This document shows positions 52,937 through 62,764 of a stretch of 64,000 bases of DNA, piece by piece. Source of the DNA: Colwellia sp. (GTDB lineage: Bacteria; Pseudomonadota; Gammaproteobacteria; Enterobacterales; Alteromonadaceae). The notes beneath the pieces were generated by a model. That model saw only the letters and a list, made by a program, of their open reading frames with translations, did no database searches and was not told where the DNA came from. The stretch's first letter is position 1. Each line of letters starts with the position of its first letter. The stretch covers positions 124,001 to 188,000 of the forward strand of contig JABSOZ010000007.1 of the NCBI GenBank assembly GCA_013215295.1, read 5' to 3'. The position numbers and the translations under genes are program-made.

Positions 52937-53731
52937 ATGGACACTAAAATAGAAAACGAAGTTATTAAAACAGACACTACGAGTACTGAAACTGAAGTTA
53001 ACACTGAAGTTACAGAACAAGCACCAGTAACGGTTGAGCAAAACGTTGAAGTTAAACGTTTAAGCACAAAAGAAATTATTGCCTATTTAGCTGAAAAATT
53101 TCCTAAGTGTTTTTCAATTGATGGACCAGCAAAAGCGCTTAAAATTGGTATCTTTCAAGATTTATCTGAAAAGTTAATAGAAGATAAAACGGTAAGTAAG
53201 ACCCGTTTACGCCAAGCATTAAGACACTACACAAGTAGCTGGCGTTACTTAAAAGCTGTTAAGTTAGGAAACTTTCGCGTTGATATTGACGGAAATGACT
53301 CTGCTGAGATTGATCAAGAGCAAGCTGACTACGCAATTAAGACACTAAAAGAGAGCCAAGAAAAATTTGGTAACAAAATTAAACACGACAAAGCAGGCAA
53401 AAAACCTTATAAGGGTTCTAAGCTTAATAAGTCGGACAATTCATCTGAAACAAAATCGTCTGCTCACAATCAAGTAACACAGCAAGACAAGCAAGATAAA
53501 CAAGCTAAATTTAAGTCGGTAAAATCTACAAAACGGACTCATGTAAAAGCTGAAGTTAAACTTGTTCCAGTTGAAACCAGCGCAGTTGTTGTTGGTAATA
53601 GTGTTAAGGTTAAATTAGGTAATTCACCTATGGATGCCGTTATTACTGAAGTTGCTGGTAAAGATGTGAGTGTACAATTAAATTCAGGAATGGTTGTTAA
53701 GACACAAATTAAAAATATATTTACTGAATAA
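52937..53731 (+). CDS. proQ: RNA chaperone ProQ
   Basis: The product is 264 residues. After an acidic, Thr-rich N-terminal tail (about 1-40, longer than in E. coli) comes the FinO/ProQ RNA-binding domain (about 42-160): STKEIIAYLAEKFPKCFSIDGPAKALKIGIFQDL, then RLRQALRHYTSSWRYLKA. A lysine-rich linker (about 160-215) and a C-terminal KOW/Tudor-like domain (about 215-264, VKVKLGNSPMDAVITEV) follow. ProQ binds structured small RNAs and mRNA 3' ends. It is followed after 16 bases by prc, as in E. coli. Confidence 0.93.
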   Translation: MDTKIENEVIKTDTTSTETEVNTEVTEQAPVTVEQNVEVKRLSTKEIIAYLAEKFPKCFSIDGPAKALKIGIFQDLSEKLIEDKTVSKTRLRQALRHYTSSWRYLKAVKLGNFRVDIDGNDSAEIDQEQADYAIKTLKESQEKFGNKIKHDKAGKKPYKGSKLNKSDNSSETKSSAHNQVTQQDKQDKQAKFKSVKSTKRTHVKAEVKLVPVETSAVVVGNSVKVKLGNSPMDAVITEVAGKDVSVQLNSGMVVKTQIKNIFTE

Positions 53732-53747
53732 ATTGGAGTATTTGGGC

Positions 53748-55784
53748 ATGCTAAAAATTTGTCGTATCGCAATTGCCGTTTCTTTATCGCTATCAGCATT
53801 GAACTCTTTTGCTGTTGAAAGTCTCGAAAATGTAGACACTCTTCCTATCTTGGCGCCTGAAAGCCAGCATGCTACATCGAGTAAACGTGTTACAGCACAG
53901 TTTACTCGTGCACATTACACTCAAGTGAAGATGGATGATGCCCTTTCTGAAAAAATATTTGACCGTTATATAAAACAACTTGATTATGCTCGAAATATTT
54001 TCTTAGCAACAGATATTGATGCTTTTGAAAAATACCGCTTCGAATTTGACCGCGTAATTGCTCGTGGTAAGTTAGATGTGCCCTATGAGATATTTAACCT
54101 AAATCTTCGAAGACGCTTAGAACGCTATGAGTATGCCTTAAGTTTATTAGAAAAAAAGTCTTTCGACTATACTAAAGACGAAGTGTATAACTTTGACCGA
54201 GAAGAAGCTGCTTGGCCTAAAGATACGGAAGAATTAAATGCATTATGGCGTTTAAAAGTTAAGTACGATGCGCTTAACTTAATTTTAGCTGGCAAAGAAT
54301 GGCCTAAAATTCAAAAAGTATTAGGCAAACGTTACCGTTATGCCATCAAAAGATTGAAACAAAGTGAAAGTGAAGATGTTTTTCAAGTCGTCATGAACAG
54401 CTTTGCTCGCGTTGTAGAACCTCATACATCATATTTATCACCTAGAAACGCTGAAAAATTTCAAATGGACATGAACTTGTCTCTTGAGGGTATTGGCGCT
54501 GTACTTCGAGCAGAAGAAGACTATACAGTTATAAATAGTGTTGTACCGGGAGGGCCTGCAGACAAGTCAAAAAAGGTTAAACCTAAAGACAGAATAGTCG
54601 GTGTTGCTCAAGACCAAGATAAATTTGAAGATGTCATAGGCTGGCGTTTAGATGACGTAGTTGATTTGATCAAAGGCCCTAAAGGCACAACAGTTCGCTT
54701 GCAAATATTGCCTGCTGAAGCTGAAGATGATGCAGTTATTAAAATAGTTACCATTGTTCGTGACAAAATTATTCTTGAAGATAGAGCCGCGAAGTCAGAA
54801 ATCTATTTTGAAAATAAAGATGATGAAAATTCAAAAAAACTAGGTGTTATTACCATTCCTAGTTTTTACAATAATTTATCACGTGATGTTAAGAAAGAGT
54901 TAGATAAATTAAAAGCGGAACAAGTTTCTGGCATTATAGTCGATTTACGTGGGAATGGTGGTGGTTCGTTACGTGAAGCAACACTATTAACAGGGTTATT
55001 TATTGAAAAAGGTCCTGTTGTTCAAGTACGTGATGGTGCAAACCGAATACAAGTGAATAGTGACGAAGACGGTGTCAGTTATTATAACGGTTCATTAACG
55101 GTTATGGTCAATCGATACAGTGCTTCTGCATCAGAAATATTTGCTGCAGCCATCCAAGATTATGGACGTGGCGTTATTGTTGGAGAGCATACTTTTGGTA
55201 AGGGTACTGTTCAGCAACACCGGGGATTAGGGCGTGTTTATGATCTTTACGAAAATCCTTTTGGTAGTATCCAATTCACCATCGCTAAATTTTATCGTAT
55301 AAATGGCGGTAGCACTCAGCATAGAGGTGTATTACCAGACATCGCTTTTCCAACTGCTGTAGACCCAGAAGATTGGGGTGAGAGTAAAGAAAAAAATGCG
55401 TTGCCATGGGATCAAATTCCAAAAGCAAGGTATAAACGGTTAGATAACTTATCTAATGATTTATCATCTTTAAATGCATTACATACTGAACGTGTTAAAA
55501 CTAATCCTGAATTTAATTATTTACTCGATGATATTGTTATTTATCAGAAAGAAAAAGATGATAAAACCATCTCTCTTAAGCTTATTGAACGTAAGAAAAA
55601 ACGTGAAGAGCGTAAAGAAAAACAACTTTTACGTGCCAATGAACGGTTAGTTGTTATGGGTAAAGAAAAAGTGAAATCACTTGATGATTTACCTGATGAA
55701 TTGGAAGAGTTGGACCCATTTTTAGATGAAACTGCAAAAATCACTTTTGATTTAATTTCTATTGGCAAAGTAGCTAAGAAATAA
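53748..55784 (+). CDS. prc: Tail-specific protease Prc (S41 family)
   Basis: The product is 678 residues from the ATG at 53748 (ribosome site GGAG); a longer reading from 53694 overlaps proQ. The signal peptide is about 1-22. Next come an N-terminal helical domain, a PDZ domain (about 240-330), and the S41 protease core. The catalytic pair is Ser460 in SASASEIFAAA and Lys485 in TFGKGTVQ, with the same 25-residue spacing as E. coli Prc (S430/K455). A lysine-rich C-terminal helix (KKKREERKEKQ) follows. It degrades or trims periplasmic proteins from the C-terminus, including peptidoglycan hydrolases. It is coupled to proQ as in E. coli. Confidence 0.95.
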   Translation: MLKICRIAIAVSLSLSALNSFAVESLENVDTLPILAPESQHATSSKRVTAQFTRAHYTQVKMDDALSEKIFDRYIKQLDYARNIFLATDIDAFEKYRFEFDRVIARGKLDVPYEIFNLNLRRRLERYEYALSLLEKKSFDYTKDEVYNFDREEAAWPKDTEELNALWRLKVKYDALNLILAGKEWPKIQKVLGKRYRYAIKRLKQSESEDVFQVVMNSFARVVEPHTSYLSPRNAEKFQMDMNLSLEGIGAVLRAEEDYTVINSVVPGGPADKSKKVKPKDRIVGVAQDQDKFEDVIGWRLDDVVDLIKGPKGTTVRLQILPAEAEDDAVIKIVTIVRDKIILEDRAAKSEIYFENKDDENSKKLGVITIPSFYNNLSRDVKKELDKLKAEQVSGIIVDLRGNGGGSLREATLLTGLFIEKGPVVQVRDGANRIQVNSDEDGVSYYNGSLTVMVNRYSASASEIFAAAIQDYGRGVIVGEHTFGKGTVQQHRGLGRVYDLYENPFGSIQFTIAKFYRINGGSTQHRGVLPDIAFPTAVDPEDWGESKEKNALPWDQIPKARYKRLDNLSNDLSSLNALHTERVKTNPEFNYLLDDIVIYQKEKDDKTISLKLIERKKKREERKEKQLLRANERLVVMGKEKVKSLDDLPDELEELDPFLDETAKITFDLISIGKVAKK

Positions 55785-55801
55785 TTAAACACAGTAAAAC
55801 C

Positions 55802-55829
55802 AAAAAAGCCGCTTTATTGCGGCTTTTCT
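55802..55829 (+). terminator. Rho-independent terminator after prc
   Basis: AAAAGCCGC (55804-55812) pairs with GCGGCTTTT (55819-55827) across a 6-base loop. The T-run follows directly. It lies 20 bases after the prc stop. Confidence 0.92.
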
Positions 55830-55978
55830 GTAAAAAGAACAGCTAAACACTCTTTGATTAAGGTATTCAAATTGTGCTTTATGAGACTATAATGAAAAAT
55901 CAAAAAAATAAATTAATTAGATAATTTGTGACAAATATAACAAACCATAATAATAAAAACTAAAGGTCAGCATTACAC

Positions 55979-57472
55979 ATGACAGAGCCAGAAATCAATA
56001 ACGATAAAATAGTACCGAACACCCCGAAAACACCAAGTATGCTTGACGCTTTAATTCCTATTGTTGCATTAGTCATAATGTTAACAACTGCAGTAGAGTT
56101 TTTTGGTGACAACTCATCTTTTGGCCCTAATCAAATCGCTTTATTACTTGCTATGGGAATAGCGATTGTAATCGGGGTTAAAAACGGCCATACGTGGGAA
56201 TCTATTGAAAAGGCTATTGTTGGTGGTATTTCAATTTCTCTTGGTGCTATTTTAATTTTATTAGCAGTTGGCTCCTTAATAGGCACTTGGCTACTTTCAG
56301 GTACTGTTCCAACGATGGTTTATTATGGTTTACTCATCATAGATCCAAGTTGGTTCTACGCGGCTGCATGTTTAGTTTGTGGTATTGTCGCAATGAGCAT
56401 TGGTAGCTCTTGGACAACAGCTGCAACAGTGGGTGTCGCATTTATAGGTATTGCGAGTGGTTTTGAAATGTCGAGCGCAGTTACTGCTGGTGCGGTTATC
56501 TCGGGTGCTTATTTTGGTGATAAATTATCTCCTTTGTCTGAAACGACAAATCTTGCTCCAGCTGTAGCCGGTAGTGAATTATTTGAACATATTCGTTATA
56601 TGTTATGGACCACAATACCTTCTATTAGCATTGCTCTTATTTTGTTCCTTATTATTGGATTTGATCACTCATCAACTGTTACAGGTGATACCGCTAGTAT
56701 CGATACTTTGCTCACAACACTTGATGCTACTTATAATATTTCAGTACTTAACCTTATCCCTTTATTTATTTTACTTTTCTTAGCCTATAAAAAAGTTCCA
56801 GCATTTCCTGCTGTTGCAATTGGTGCGTTAATTGGCGCAGTTTGGGCGTTGATTTTTCAACAAGAACTCATTTTGAATATGGCAGCAGAAGGTGTAAGCG
56901 GCGCTAAAGCATATATAACTGTTGTTTGGACAGCCTTTTTTGATGGCGTAGTAGTTAACACCGGTAATGAACAAATTGATAAACTGCTTAGTCGTGGTGG
57001 TATGTCGAGTATGCTAAACACTATTTGGTTAGTAATATGTGCATTAAGCTTTGGCGCAGTGTTAGAGCATCTAGGTATGTTAGATAAGTTTGTAAAGGCA
57101 ATTTTATCTACAGCTAAATCTACAGGCAGTTTAATTCTCAGTACATCGGCTACGTGTATTGGTACTAATTTAATAACCGCAGACCAATATATGGCGATAG
57201 TTATGCCAGGAAGAATGTTTAAAGCAGAATTTAAACGTAGAGGTTTTCACCCTACATTGTTAAGCCGTACGTTAGAAGACTCCGGTACCATTACGTCACC
57301 ATTAATTCCATGGAATACTTGTGGTGCCTTTATGTTTGGTGCATTAGCGCTAACGTCATATGATTATATTTTTTACTGTTTCTTTAATTTAATAAATCCA
57401 ATAATTGCTGTTATTTATGGCTATACCGGTTATAAAATTAAAATGTTAACAACGAATGATGTTGAGGTATAA
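55979..57472 (+). CDS. nhaC: NhaC-type Na+/H+ antiporter
   Basis: The product is 497 residues with about twelve membrane helices. The NhaC pattern is clear: LDALIPIVALVIMLTTAVEFFG at the start, SIGSSWTTAATVGVAFIGIASG near 140, GAVISGAYFGDKLSPLSETTNLAPA near 168-192 (the charged, ion-binding segment) and, in the second half, SATCIGTNLITADQYMAIVMPGRM then LEDSGTITSPLIPWNTCGAFM near 440. It exports Na+ in exchange for protons, which fits a marine cell. It is transcribed alone, between two clear terminators. Confidence 0.93.
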   Translation: MTEPEINNDKIVPNTPKTPSMLDALIPIVALVIMLTTAVEFFGDNSSFGPNQIALLLAMGIAIVIGVKNGHTWESIEKAIVGGISISLGAILILLAVGSLIGTWLLSGTVPTMVYYGLLIIDPSWFYAAACLVCGIVAMSIGSSWTTAATVGVAFIGIASGFEMSSAVTAGAVISGAYFGDKLSPLSETTNLAPAVAGSELFEHIRYMLWTTIPSISIALILFLIIGFDHSSTVTGDTASIDTLLTTLDATYNISVLNLIPLFILLFLAYKKVPAFPAVAIGALIGAVWALIFQQELILNMAAEGVSGAKAYITVVWTAFFDGVVVNTGNEQIDKLLSRGGMSSMLNTIWLVICALSFGAVLEHLGMLDKFVKAILSTAKSTGSLILSTSATCIGTNLITADQYMAIVMPGRMFKAEFKRRGFHPTLLSRTLEDSGTITSPLIPWNTCGAFMFGALALTSYDYIFYCFFNLINPIIAVIYGYTGYKIKMLTTNDVEV

Positions 57473-57546
57473 AGTACTTACATCAATTAAATTAGTACCA
57501 GAAGATGAACAATTCATCCTTTATGTACGCTTAATCTCTACATAAT

Positions 57547-57572
57547 ATAAAGCCTGTTTCCGCAGGCTTTAT
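57547..57572 (+). terminator. Rho-independent terminator after nhaC
   Basis: A perfect 10-bp stem, ATAAAGCCTG (57547-57556) with CAGGCTTTAT (57563-57572), has a 6-base loop and is followed by ACTTTCTT. It ends only 23 bases before the pepN start. Confidence 0.88.
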
Positions 57573-57595
57573 ACTTTCTTCAAAAGGAATATCTC

Positions 57596-60163
57596 ATGAC
57601 TGACTTTACTGCTCGCTATTTATCGGATTATCAAGTTTCAAATTTCTCAATAACAAACGTTGATCTAACATTCGAACTCGCAGACACCACAACACTTGTT
57701 ACGAATAAAATGACAATAAAACGAGATAATCAAAACGCTAAGCAATTAGTACTTGATGGAGAGCAGTTAAAACTTGTTTCATTACACGTTAATCATGAAG
57801 TATTAACAAAAAATAGTTATCAAACTAGCGCAACCCAGTTAACTATAGATATCAACGCAGATGAATTCATTTTAACAATCGTCACAGAAATTGACCCCCT
57901 CAATAATACTTCGCTTGAAGGACTCTTTAAATCTGGAGGCGCTTTTTGTACTCAGTGTGAAGCTGAAGGTTTCAGACGAATCACTTATTTTTTAGATCGC
58001 CCTGATGTAATGGCAACATTTTCAACGAAAGTGATAGCAAACAAAGAGCAATACCCGTATCTATTATCCAACGGTAATAAAACTGAAGAAGGGGATTTAC
58101 CTGAAGGCAAGCATTATACCTGCTGGCTTGATCCTCACCCAAAGCCTTGTTATTTATTTGCACTAGTGGCAGGTGATTTTGATTTATTGAGCGATACGTT
58201 TACCACAGAAGAAAATAGAGAAGTTGCGTTAGAAATTTTTGTTGATAAGGGAAACTTACATAAAGCTCACCATGCGATGTCGTCACTTAAAAAGTCGATG
58301 CTTTGGGATGAAGAAACCTTTGGATTGGCCTATGATCTTGATATCTATATGATTGTAGCTGTCGATTTTTTCAACATGGGTGCAATGGAAAACAAAGGCT
58401 TAAATGTTTTCAATTCTAAATTTGTTTTGGCCGATGATGAAAGCGCCACTGATATCGATTTTTTCAATATTGAAGCCGTTATTGGCCATGAATATTTTCA
58501 CAATTGGACCGGTAACCGCGTTACGTGTCGTGATTGGTTTCAATTAAGTTTAAAAGAAGGCTTAACCGTATTTCGTGATCAACAGTTTAGCGCTGATATG
58601 CATAGTGCAACCGTAAACCGTATTCAAAATGTAAGATTACTTCGCTCCCAGCAGTTCGCTGAAGATGCTGGACCTATGGCACATCCCATCCGTCCTGAAA
58701 AAGTACTTGAAATGAATAACTTTTACACCTTAACGGTTTACGAGAAAGGTGCAGAAGTGATTAGAATGATCAATACCCTATTAGGGAAAAGTAACTTCAG
58801 AAAAGGAATGGATTTGTATTTTGCGCGTTTCGATGGAATGGCTGTTACTTGTGATGACTTTATAAATGCGATGTCTGATGCTTCAAGCGTTGACCTTACG
58901 TTATTTAAAAATTGGTATCATCAGTCGGGTACACCGACATTACATATTAATGAAAGCTTCTCAGACGGTGAGTACCAGTTAACCATTGAACAGAAAATCC
59001 CTAAACAGAAAGATAGCAAAGCAGGCGAAGTACTGCATATTCCAATATCTGTTGAACTTATTGAAAATAACAAAGTAGTAAGAAGTGAATTACTTGAGTT
59101 AACTTCAAAAAAGCAAACGTGGAAATTTGATGGCTTTACAGATAAACCGGTATTAGCTGTTTTAGCTGATTTTTCTGCGCCGGTAAAATTGTCTTTCCAC
59201 CAAACGGATAAAGACCTGACAACTATTATGGCTTTTGCTGATGACGAGTTTTGTCGTTGGGATGCAGGCCAACAATTAATGTTAAATTACATTAAAGAAT
59301 TAGTTAAAGATGAAACCTTTGTTCTACCCAAAAACTTATTGACGACCTACCAAGCTATTTTTGATGCAAAAACTGATAATGCGCTTAAAGCAGAGCAATT
59401 AACTTTACCTAGTTTTGATGAAGTTATTGCAGAAATAGAACAAGTAGACCCAATTAAAGTGGTTAATGCGATTTCAGCAGTTAAGATGTTTTTAGTCAAA
59501 GGTTTAACTGAATGTTTTGAATCAGCATACGTTGATAACAAAGCAGCACAATACAAATATGGCGGTAATGAGGTTGGTGAAAGAGCACTAAAAAATGTTT
59601 GTTTATCATATTTATCTTTGCTTGATGAAGAGCAAGAATATGTTTCACGACAATATCAAGAATCGGATAACATGACGGATACTCTCGCTGCACTTGTATG
59701 TTCAGCTAAAAACAACTTGTCTAATTTTGATGATCTGTTGCAACAGTTTGAACAAAAATGGTACGACACACCATTAGTTATGGATAAGTGGTTTAGTATT
59801 GCTGCTCAGCAATCTTCTTCTGATACTTTTAATTCACTTGAGAGATTGTTAACACATCCATTATTTAGTTTAAAAAATCCTAATAGGGCACGTTCTTTAC
59901 TGGGTAACTTTAGTGTTAATAACCCTCGTCACTTTCATTGTGGATCAGGGCAGGGTTATCAATTCCTTGCTAAACAAATCGCTTTGTTAAATGAAATAAA
60001 CCCACAGGTTGCATCAAGGTTGATCACACCACTCATCCAATTTAAATCGTTTGATCTCGTCAGACAACAACTCATGCGAGCAGAATTAGATAAACTTTCT
60101 CATCTGGAAAACCTTTCTAAAGATTTAAAAGAAAAACTTGATGCAGCTTTAGCTAACTCATAG
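57596..60163 (+). CDS. pepN: Aminopeptidase N (M1 family)
   Basis: The product is 855 residues, normal for bacterial PepN (about 870). The exopeptidase motif is GAMENKG near residue 262. The zinc site is H-E-Y-F-H-N-W near 299 with the second glutamate in LKEGLTVFRDQQF. N-terminal beta domain, catalytic thermolysin-like domain, beta-sandwich and a long helical C-terminal domain follow in order. PepN removes N-terminal residues from peptides in the cytosol. Ribosome site AAAGGA lies before the ATG. DUF2835 follows after four bases. Confidence 0.96.
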   Translation: MTDFTARYLSDYQVSNFSITNVDLTFELADTTTLVTNKMTIKRDNQNAKQLVLDGEQLKLVSLHVNHEVLTKNSYQTSATQLTIDINADEFILTIVTEIDPLNNTSLEGLFKSGGAFCTQCEAEGFRRITYFLDRPDVMATFSTKVIANKEQYPYLLSNGNKTEEGDLPEGKHYTCWLDPHPKPCYLFALVAGDFDLLSDTFTTEENREVALEIFVDKGNLHKAHHAMSSLKKSMLWDEETFGLAYDLDIYMIVAVDFFNMGAMENKGLNVFNSKFVLADDESATDIDFFNIEAVIGHEYFHNWTGNRVTCRDWFQLSLKEGLTVFRDQQFSADMHSATVNRIQNVRLLRSQQFAEDAGPMAHPIRPEKVLEMNNFYTLTVYEKGAEVIRMINTLLGKSNFRKGMDLYFARFDGMAVTCDDFINAMSDASSVDLTLFKNWYHQSGTPTLHINESFSDGEYQLTIEQKIPKQKDSKAGEVLHIPISVELIENNKVVRSELLELTSKKQTWKFDGFTDKPVLAVLADFSAPVKLSFHQTDKDLTTIMAFADDEFCRWDAGQQLMLNYIKELVKDETFVLPKNLLTTYQAIFDAKTDNALKAEQLTLPSFDEVIAEIEQVDPIKVVNAISAVKMFLVKGLTECFESAYVDNKAAQYKYGGNEVGERALKNVCLSYLSLLDEEQEYVSRQYQESDNMTDTLAALVCSAKNNLSNFDDLLQQFEQKWYDTPLVMDKWFSIAAQQSSSDTFNSLERLLTHPLFSLKNPNRARSLLGNFSVNNPRHFHCGSGQGYQFLAKQIALLNEINPQVASRLITPLIQFKSFDLVRQQLMRAELDKLSHLENLSKDLKEKLDAALANS

Positions 60164-60167
60164 TTTT

Positions 60168-60383
60168 ATGAAATATTACTTTGCAATAAATATGACCTCT
60201 GCTGAATTTTATCCTTACTATGAAGGGAAAATTCAGCAGTTAGTTGTTACGACAACATCAGGGATAAGAGTGCAGTTTCCTGCAATGCATATGAGAAAAT
60301 ATCTATTGGCTAAAGGAATAAAGGGCTGTTTTTGTATGGAAACTAAAAATAATAAATTTTTATCTTTGACTAAAATAGGATAA
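60168..60383 (+). CDS. DUF2835 family protein
   Basis: The product is 71 residues. The family pattern is direct: YYFAINMTSAEFYPYYEGKIQQLVVTTTSGIRVQFPAMHMRKYL, where the PYY-x-G-x-[VI]-Q and FPA-x-H-x-R segments are conserved. DUF2835 is commonly found right behind pepN in gammaproteobacteria, and it lies four bases after it here, so it is co-transcribed. Its function is unknown. It is small, beta-rich and cytoplasmic. Confidence 0.9.
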   Translation: MKYYFAINMTSAEFYPYYEGKIQQLVVTTTSGIRVQFPAMHMRKYLLAKGIKGCFCMETKNNKFLSLTKIG

Positions 60384-60391
60384 TTAGAGTA

Positions 60392-60436
60392 TTAGCTTTA
60401 AACAGTGGTCCGACCATCTGATGTGTTTGAAGCTAA
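60392..60436 (+). terminator. Hairpin after DUF2835
   Basis: TTAGCTTTAAACA (60392-60404) and TGTTTGAAGCTAA (60424-60436) form a 13-bp stem with one U-G pair. A smaller inner stem (GGTC with GACC) sits in the loop. It lies nine bases after the stop. There is no T-run, so it may stabilise the 3' end as much as terminate. Confidence 0.5.
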
Positions 60437-60503
60437 CCCACCAATTTCGCTGTAACACTTAATACAAGTATATACTCGTTAAAAACCATATGAAGAAAGA
60501 TTT

Positions 60504-60525
60504 GTTTTAAACGCTTGTTTAAAAC
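60504..60525. promoter_or_regulatory. PsrA-like palindrome upstream of DUF1302-DUF1329
   Basis: A perfect inverted repeat with 9-bp arms (GTTTTAAAC at 60504-60512, GTTTAAAAC at 60517-60525) and a 4-base centre GCTT has the core AAACGCTTGTTT. This fits the recalled PsrA operator form (AAAC-N4-GTTT), the TetR-family sensor of acyl-CoA that controls fatty-acid genes in Shewanella- and Pseudomonas-type bacteria. It lies 180 bases before the DUF1302 start. The match is to a remembered consensus, not a computed score. No gene is seen in the surrounding 60437-60704. Confidence 0.5.
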
Positions 60526-60704
60526 GCGAGTGTATGATTAGCTTTTTATCGATTAGAAGTCATTAAAACACTGGGTATCATCAATTGTTTTTACCTCTTG
60601 CACCATTGATTAAATGATGCAATTATTGTTTTAGAGTACTTATTTCAATGTAAGTAGCGATGATAAAAATAAAATACAATCTACACGCTCTGGGGAGAGA
60701 TTAA

Positions 60705-62753
60705 ATGAATTATAGCCCTCGCAACATGTTTTACAAAAAGCCTTTGGCTGCAAGTATAACTGCTGCACTCGTTTGTTTGGCAACAGTAAGCCAAGTACAA
60801 GCCAAAAATTTCACATTAGGCAACGTCGACATTAGTTTTGACTCAACGTTTAGTTATGGACAAAGTTGGCGTGTAGAAGACCGCAATTGGAATGACAATG
60901 TTGGTAAACCAAATAATCCAAATAATGGTTTTGATTTCAGTAACTACCATCCATCGCTAAATGTAAATCCAGATGGTGGCACAGTATGGAATGGGCAAGG
61001 TGGTTACTCAACCAATGGCGATAACGGTAACCTTAATTATAACTCAGGTGATAGCTTTTCTCAGATAATCAAAGGTTCACACGAACTTGATATTCGCTAT
61101 GAAAATTTTGGCATGTTTGTTCGCGGTATGTATTTCTATGATATGGAAATGAGCGATAGTGATAGAGCATGGACTAACCCATTATCGGGTGTTAATAACG
61201 ACCCTTGTCGTGATGATGAAGCAAGTAACCAACTATGTAATGACGTAAGATTACTGGATGCCTTCGTTTATGGCGATTTTGAAATAGGCGAAATGCCACT
61301 TTCTCTTCGTGTCGGTCAGCAAGTGATCAGTTGGGGTGAAAGTACGTTAATCTCTCATGGTATCAGTGAGCTTAACCCAGTAGATATCGCACGTCTTCGT
61401 GCACCAGGTTCAGAGTTAAAAGAAGCATTTATTCCTTTCGGTGCCGTTTGGGCATCACTAGGTGTTACTGAGAACTTCAACATTGAAGCCTTCTATCAAT
61501 ACAATTGGGAAAAAACAGTATTACCAGCGCCAGGTAGTTATTTCTCAACAAATGATTTTGCTGGTGATGGTGGTCAATATAATAATGTTCAATTAGGTTT
61601 TGCTAGTAACCCAGATATGGATCTAGATTTCCTCATTGATGGCTTAAATACGCTTAGTGCAGGCATTGCTAATGGAAGTGTTCCAATGGCTGCTGCAGGG
61701 GCTGCATATTTAGGTGCTTTCCCAACTAAAGTAACCCTTAGACAGAGTGATGCTGAAAACGAACCTGATGATGGTGGTCAATATGGTCTGAAATTATCTT
61801 GGTTTTTACCCGCGCTAAATGATACTGAAATCAGTCTATATCACATGAATTATCATAGTCGTCGTCCAGTGTTCTCTGGTATTACAGCAGACTTCAGTGA
61901 TGCAGCGATTGGTCAAGATTTAGGTATGTTACTTTCAGGTACTATTACTGAAGATAATTATACTGACTTAAAAGCTTTTTCAAGAGTAGAACTCGATTAT
62001 GTTGAAGATATTAAACTTTACGCGGTGAGTTTTAATACTGTTTTAGGTACAACTTCTGTCGCTGGTGAAGTCACTTACCGTCAAGATGAGCCATTACAGA
62101 TTGATGACGTTGAATTATTGTTTGCTGCTATGCCGCAACAATTAGCTAATTCTCAAGGTCGCAGCGAGCTAGACGGTATTTCTCAAATGGCAATATATGG
62201 ACCAGGAGAGCGAGCTAATGGTTTTATTTTATCTGATACTTTGCAAGCGCAGATGACATTAACTCATCTTTGGGGTCCTTCATTTGGTGCAAGTCAATTA
62301 ACCACTTTGTTGGAATTTGGTGGTATCAACATTCAAGATATGCCTGACCAAGACGTATTACGTTTGAACGGTCCAGGTACAGCACGTAATGGTGGTATTG
62401 CAGGTAAAGAAGGTTTAGAACTTGCGGTTCAAGACGGCGTTGAAACTAACCCGTTTCCTGATGAATTTGCTTGGGGTTACCGCGCTGTAGCCAAGCTAGA
62501 TTTTAACAATGTTATTGCCGGTATCAATATTTCTCCTCGTGTAGTTTTCTCTCATGATGTTGAAGGTACCACGCCAGACCCATTATTCTTATTTATTGAA
62601 GAACGCAAGTCAGTTGCTTTAGCTATCAGTTTTGATTACCAAAGCCGTTGGTCAGCTGACATAAGCTATAACGGTTTTTGGGATGGCGTAGGCACTACCA
62701 ATAAAATGGCAGACCGCGATTACATCTCATTCAGTATTAAATATTCAATCTAA
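60705..62753 (+). CDS. DUF1302 outer-membrane protein
   Basis: The product is 682 residues with a signal peptide (about 1-33, ending QVQA). GGGGAGA is a good ribosome site. DUF1302 hallmarks follow: FTLGNVDISFDSTFSYGQSWRVEDRN near the start, then RYENFGMFVRGMYFYD, LRVGQQVISWGESTLISHGISELNPVDIARLRAPGSELKEAF near 200-240, and strand-rich barrel sequence to the end (DYISFSIKYSI). A barrel-type outer-membrane protein is likely. In Pseudomonas-type genomes DUF1302 and DUF1329 genes travel with MMPL/RND transporters; here the pair is in order, 11 bases apart. Substrate is unproven; lipid- or sterol-like cargo has been suggested. Confidence 0.88.
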   Translation: MNYSPRNMFYKKPLAASITAALVCLATVSQVQAKNFTLGNVDISFDSTFSYGQSWRVEDRNWNDNVGKPNNPNNGFDFSNYHPSLNVNPDGGTVWNGQGGYSTNGDNGNLNYNSGDSFSQIIKGSHELDIRYENFGMFVRGMYFYDMEMSDSDRAWTNPLSGVNNDPCRDDEASNQLCNDVRLLDAFVYGDFEIGEMPLSLRVGQQVISWGESTLISHGISELNPVDIARLRAPGSELKEAFIPFGAVWASLGVTENFNIEAFYQYNWEKTVLPAPGSYFSTNDFAGDGGQYNNVQLGFASNPDMDLDFLIDGLNTLSAGIANGSVPMAAAGAAYLGAFPTKVTLRQSDAENEPDDGGQYGLKLSWFLPALNDTEISLYHMNYHSRRPVFSGITADFSDAAIGQDLGMLLSGTITEDNYTDLKAFSRVELDYVEDIKLYAVSFNTVLGTTSVAGEVTYRQDEPLQIDDVELLFAAMPQQLANSQGRSELDGISQMAIYGPGERANGFILSDTLQAQMTLTHLWGPSFGASQLTTLLEFGGINIQDMPDQDVLRLNGPGTARNGGIAGKEGLELAVQDGVETNPFPDEFAWGYRAVAKLDFNNVIAGINISPRVVFSHDVEGTTPDPLFLFIEERKSVALAISFDYQSRWSADISYNGFWDGVGTTNKMADRDYISFSIKYSI

Positions 62754-62764
62754 GGGCTAAGTTA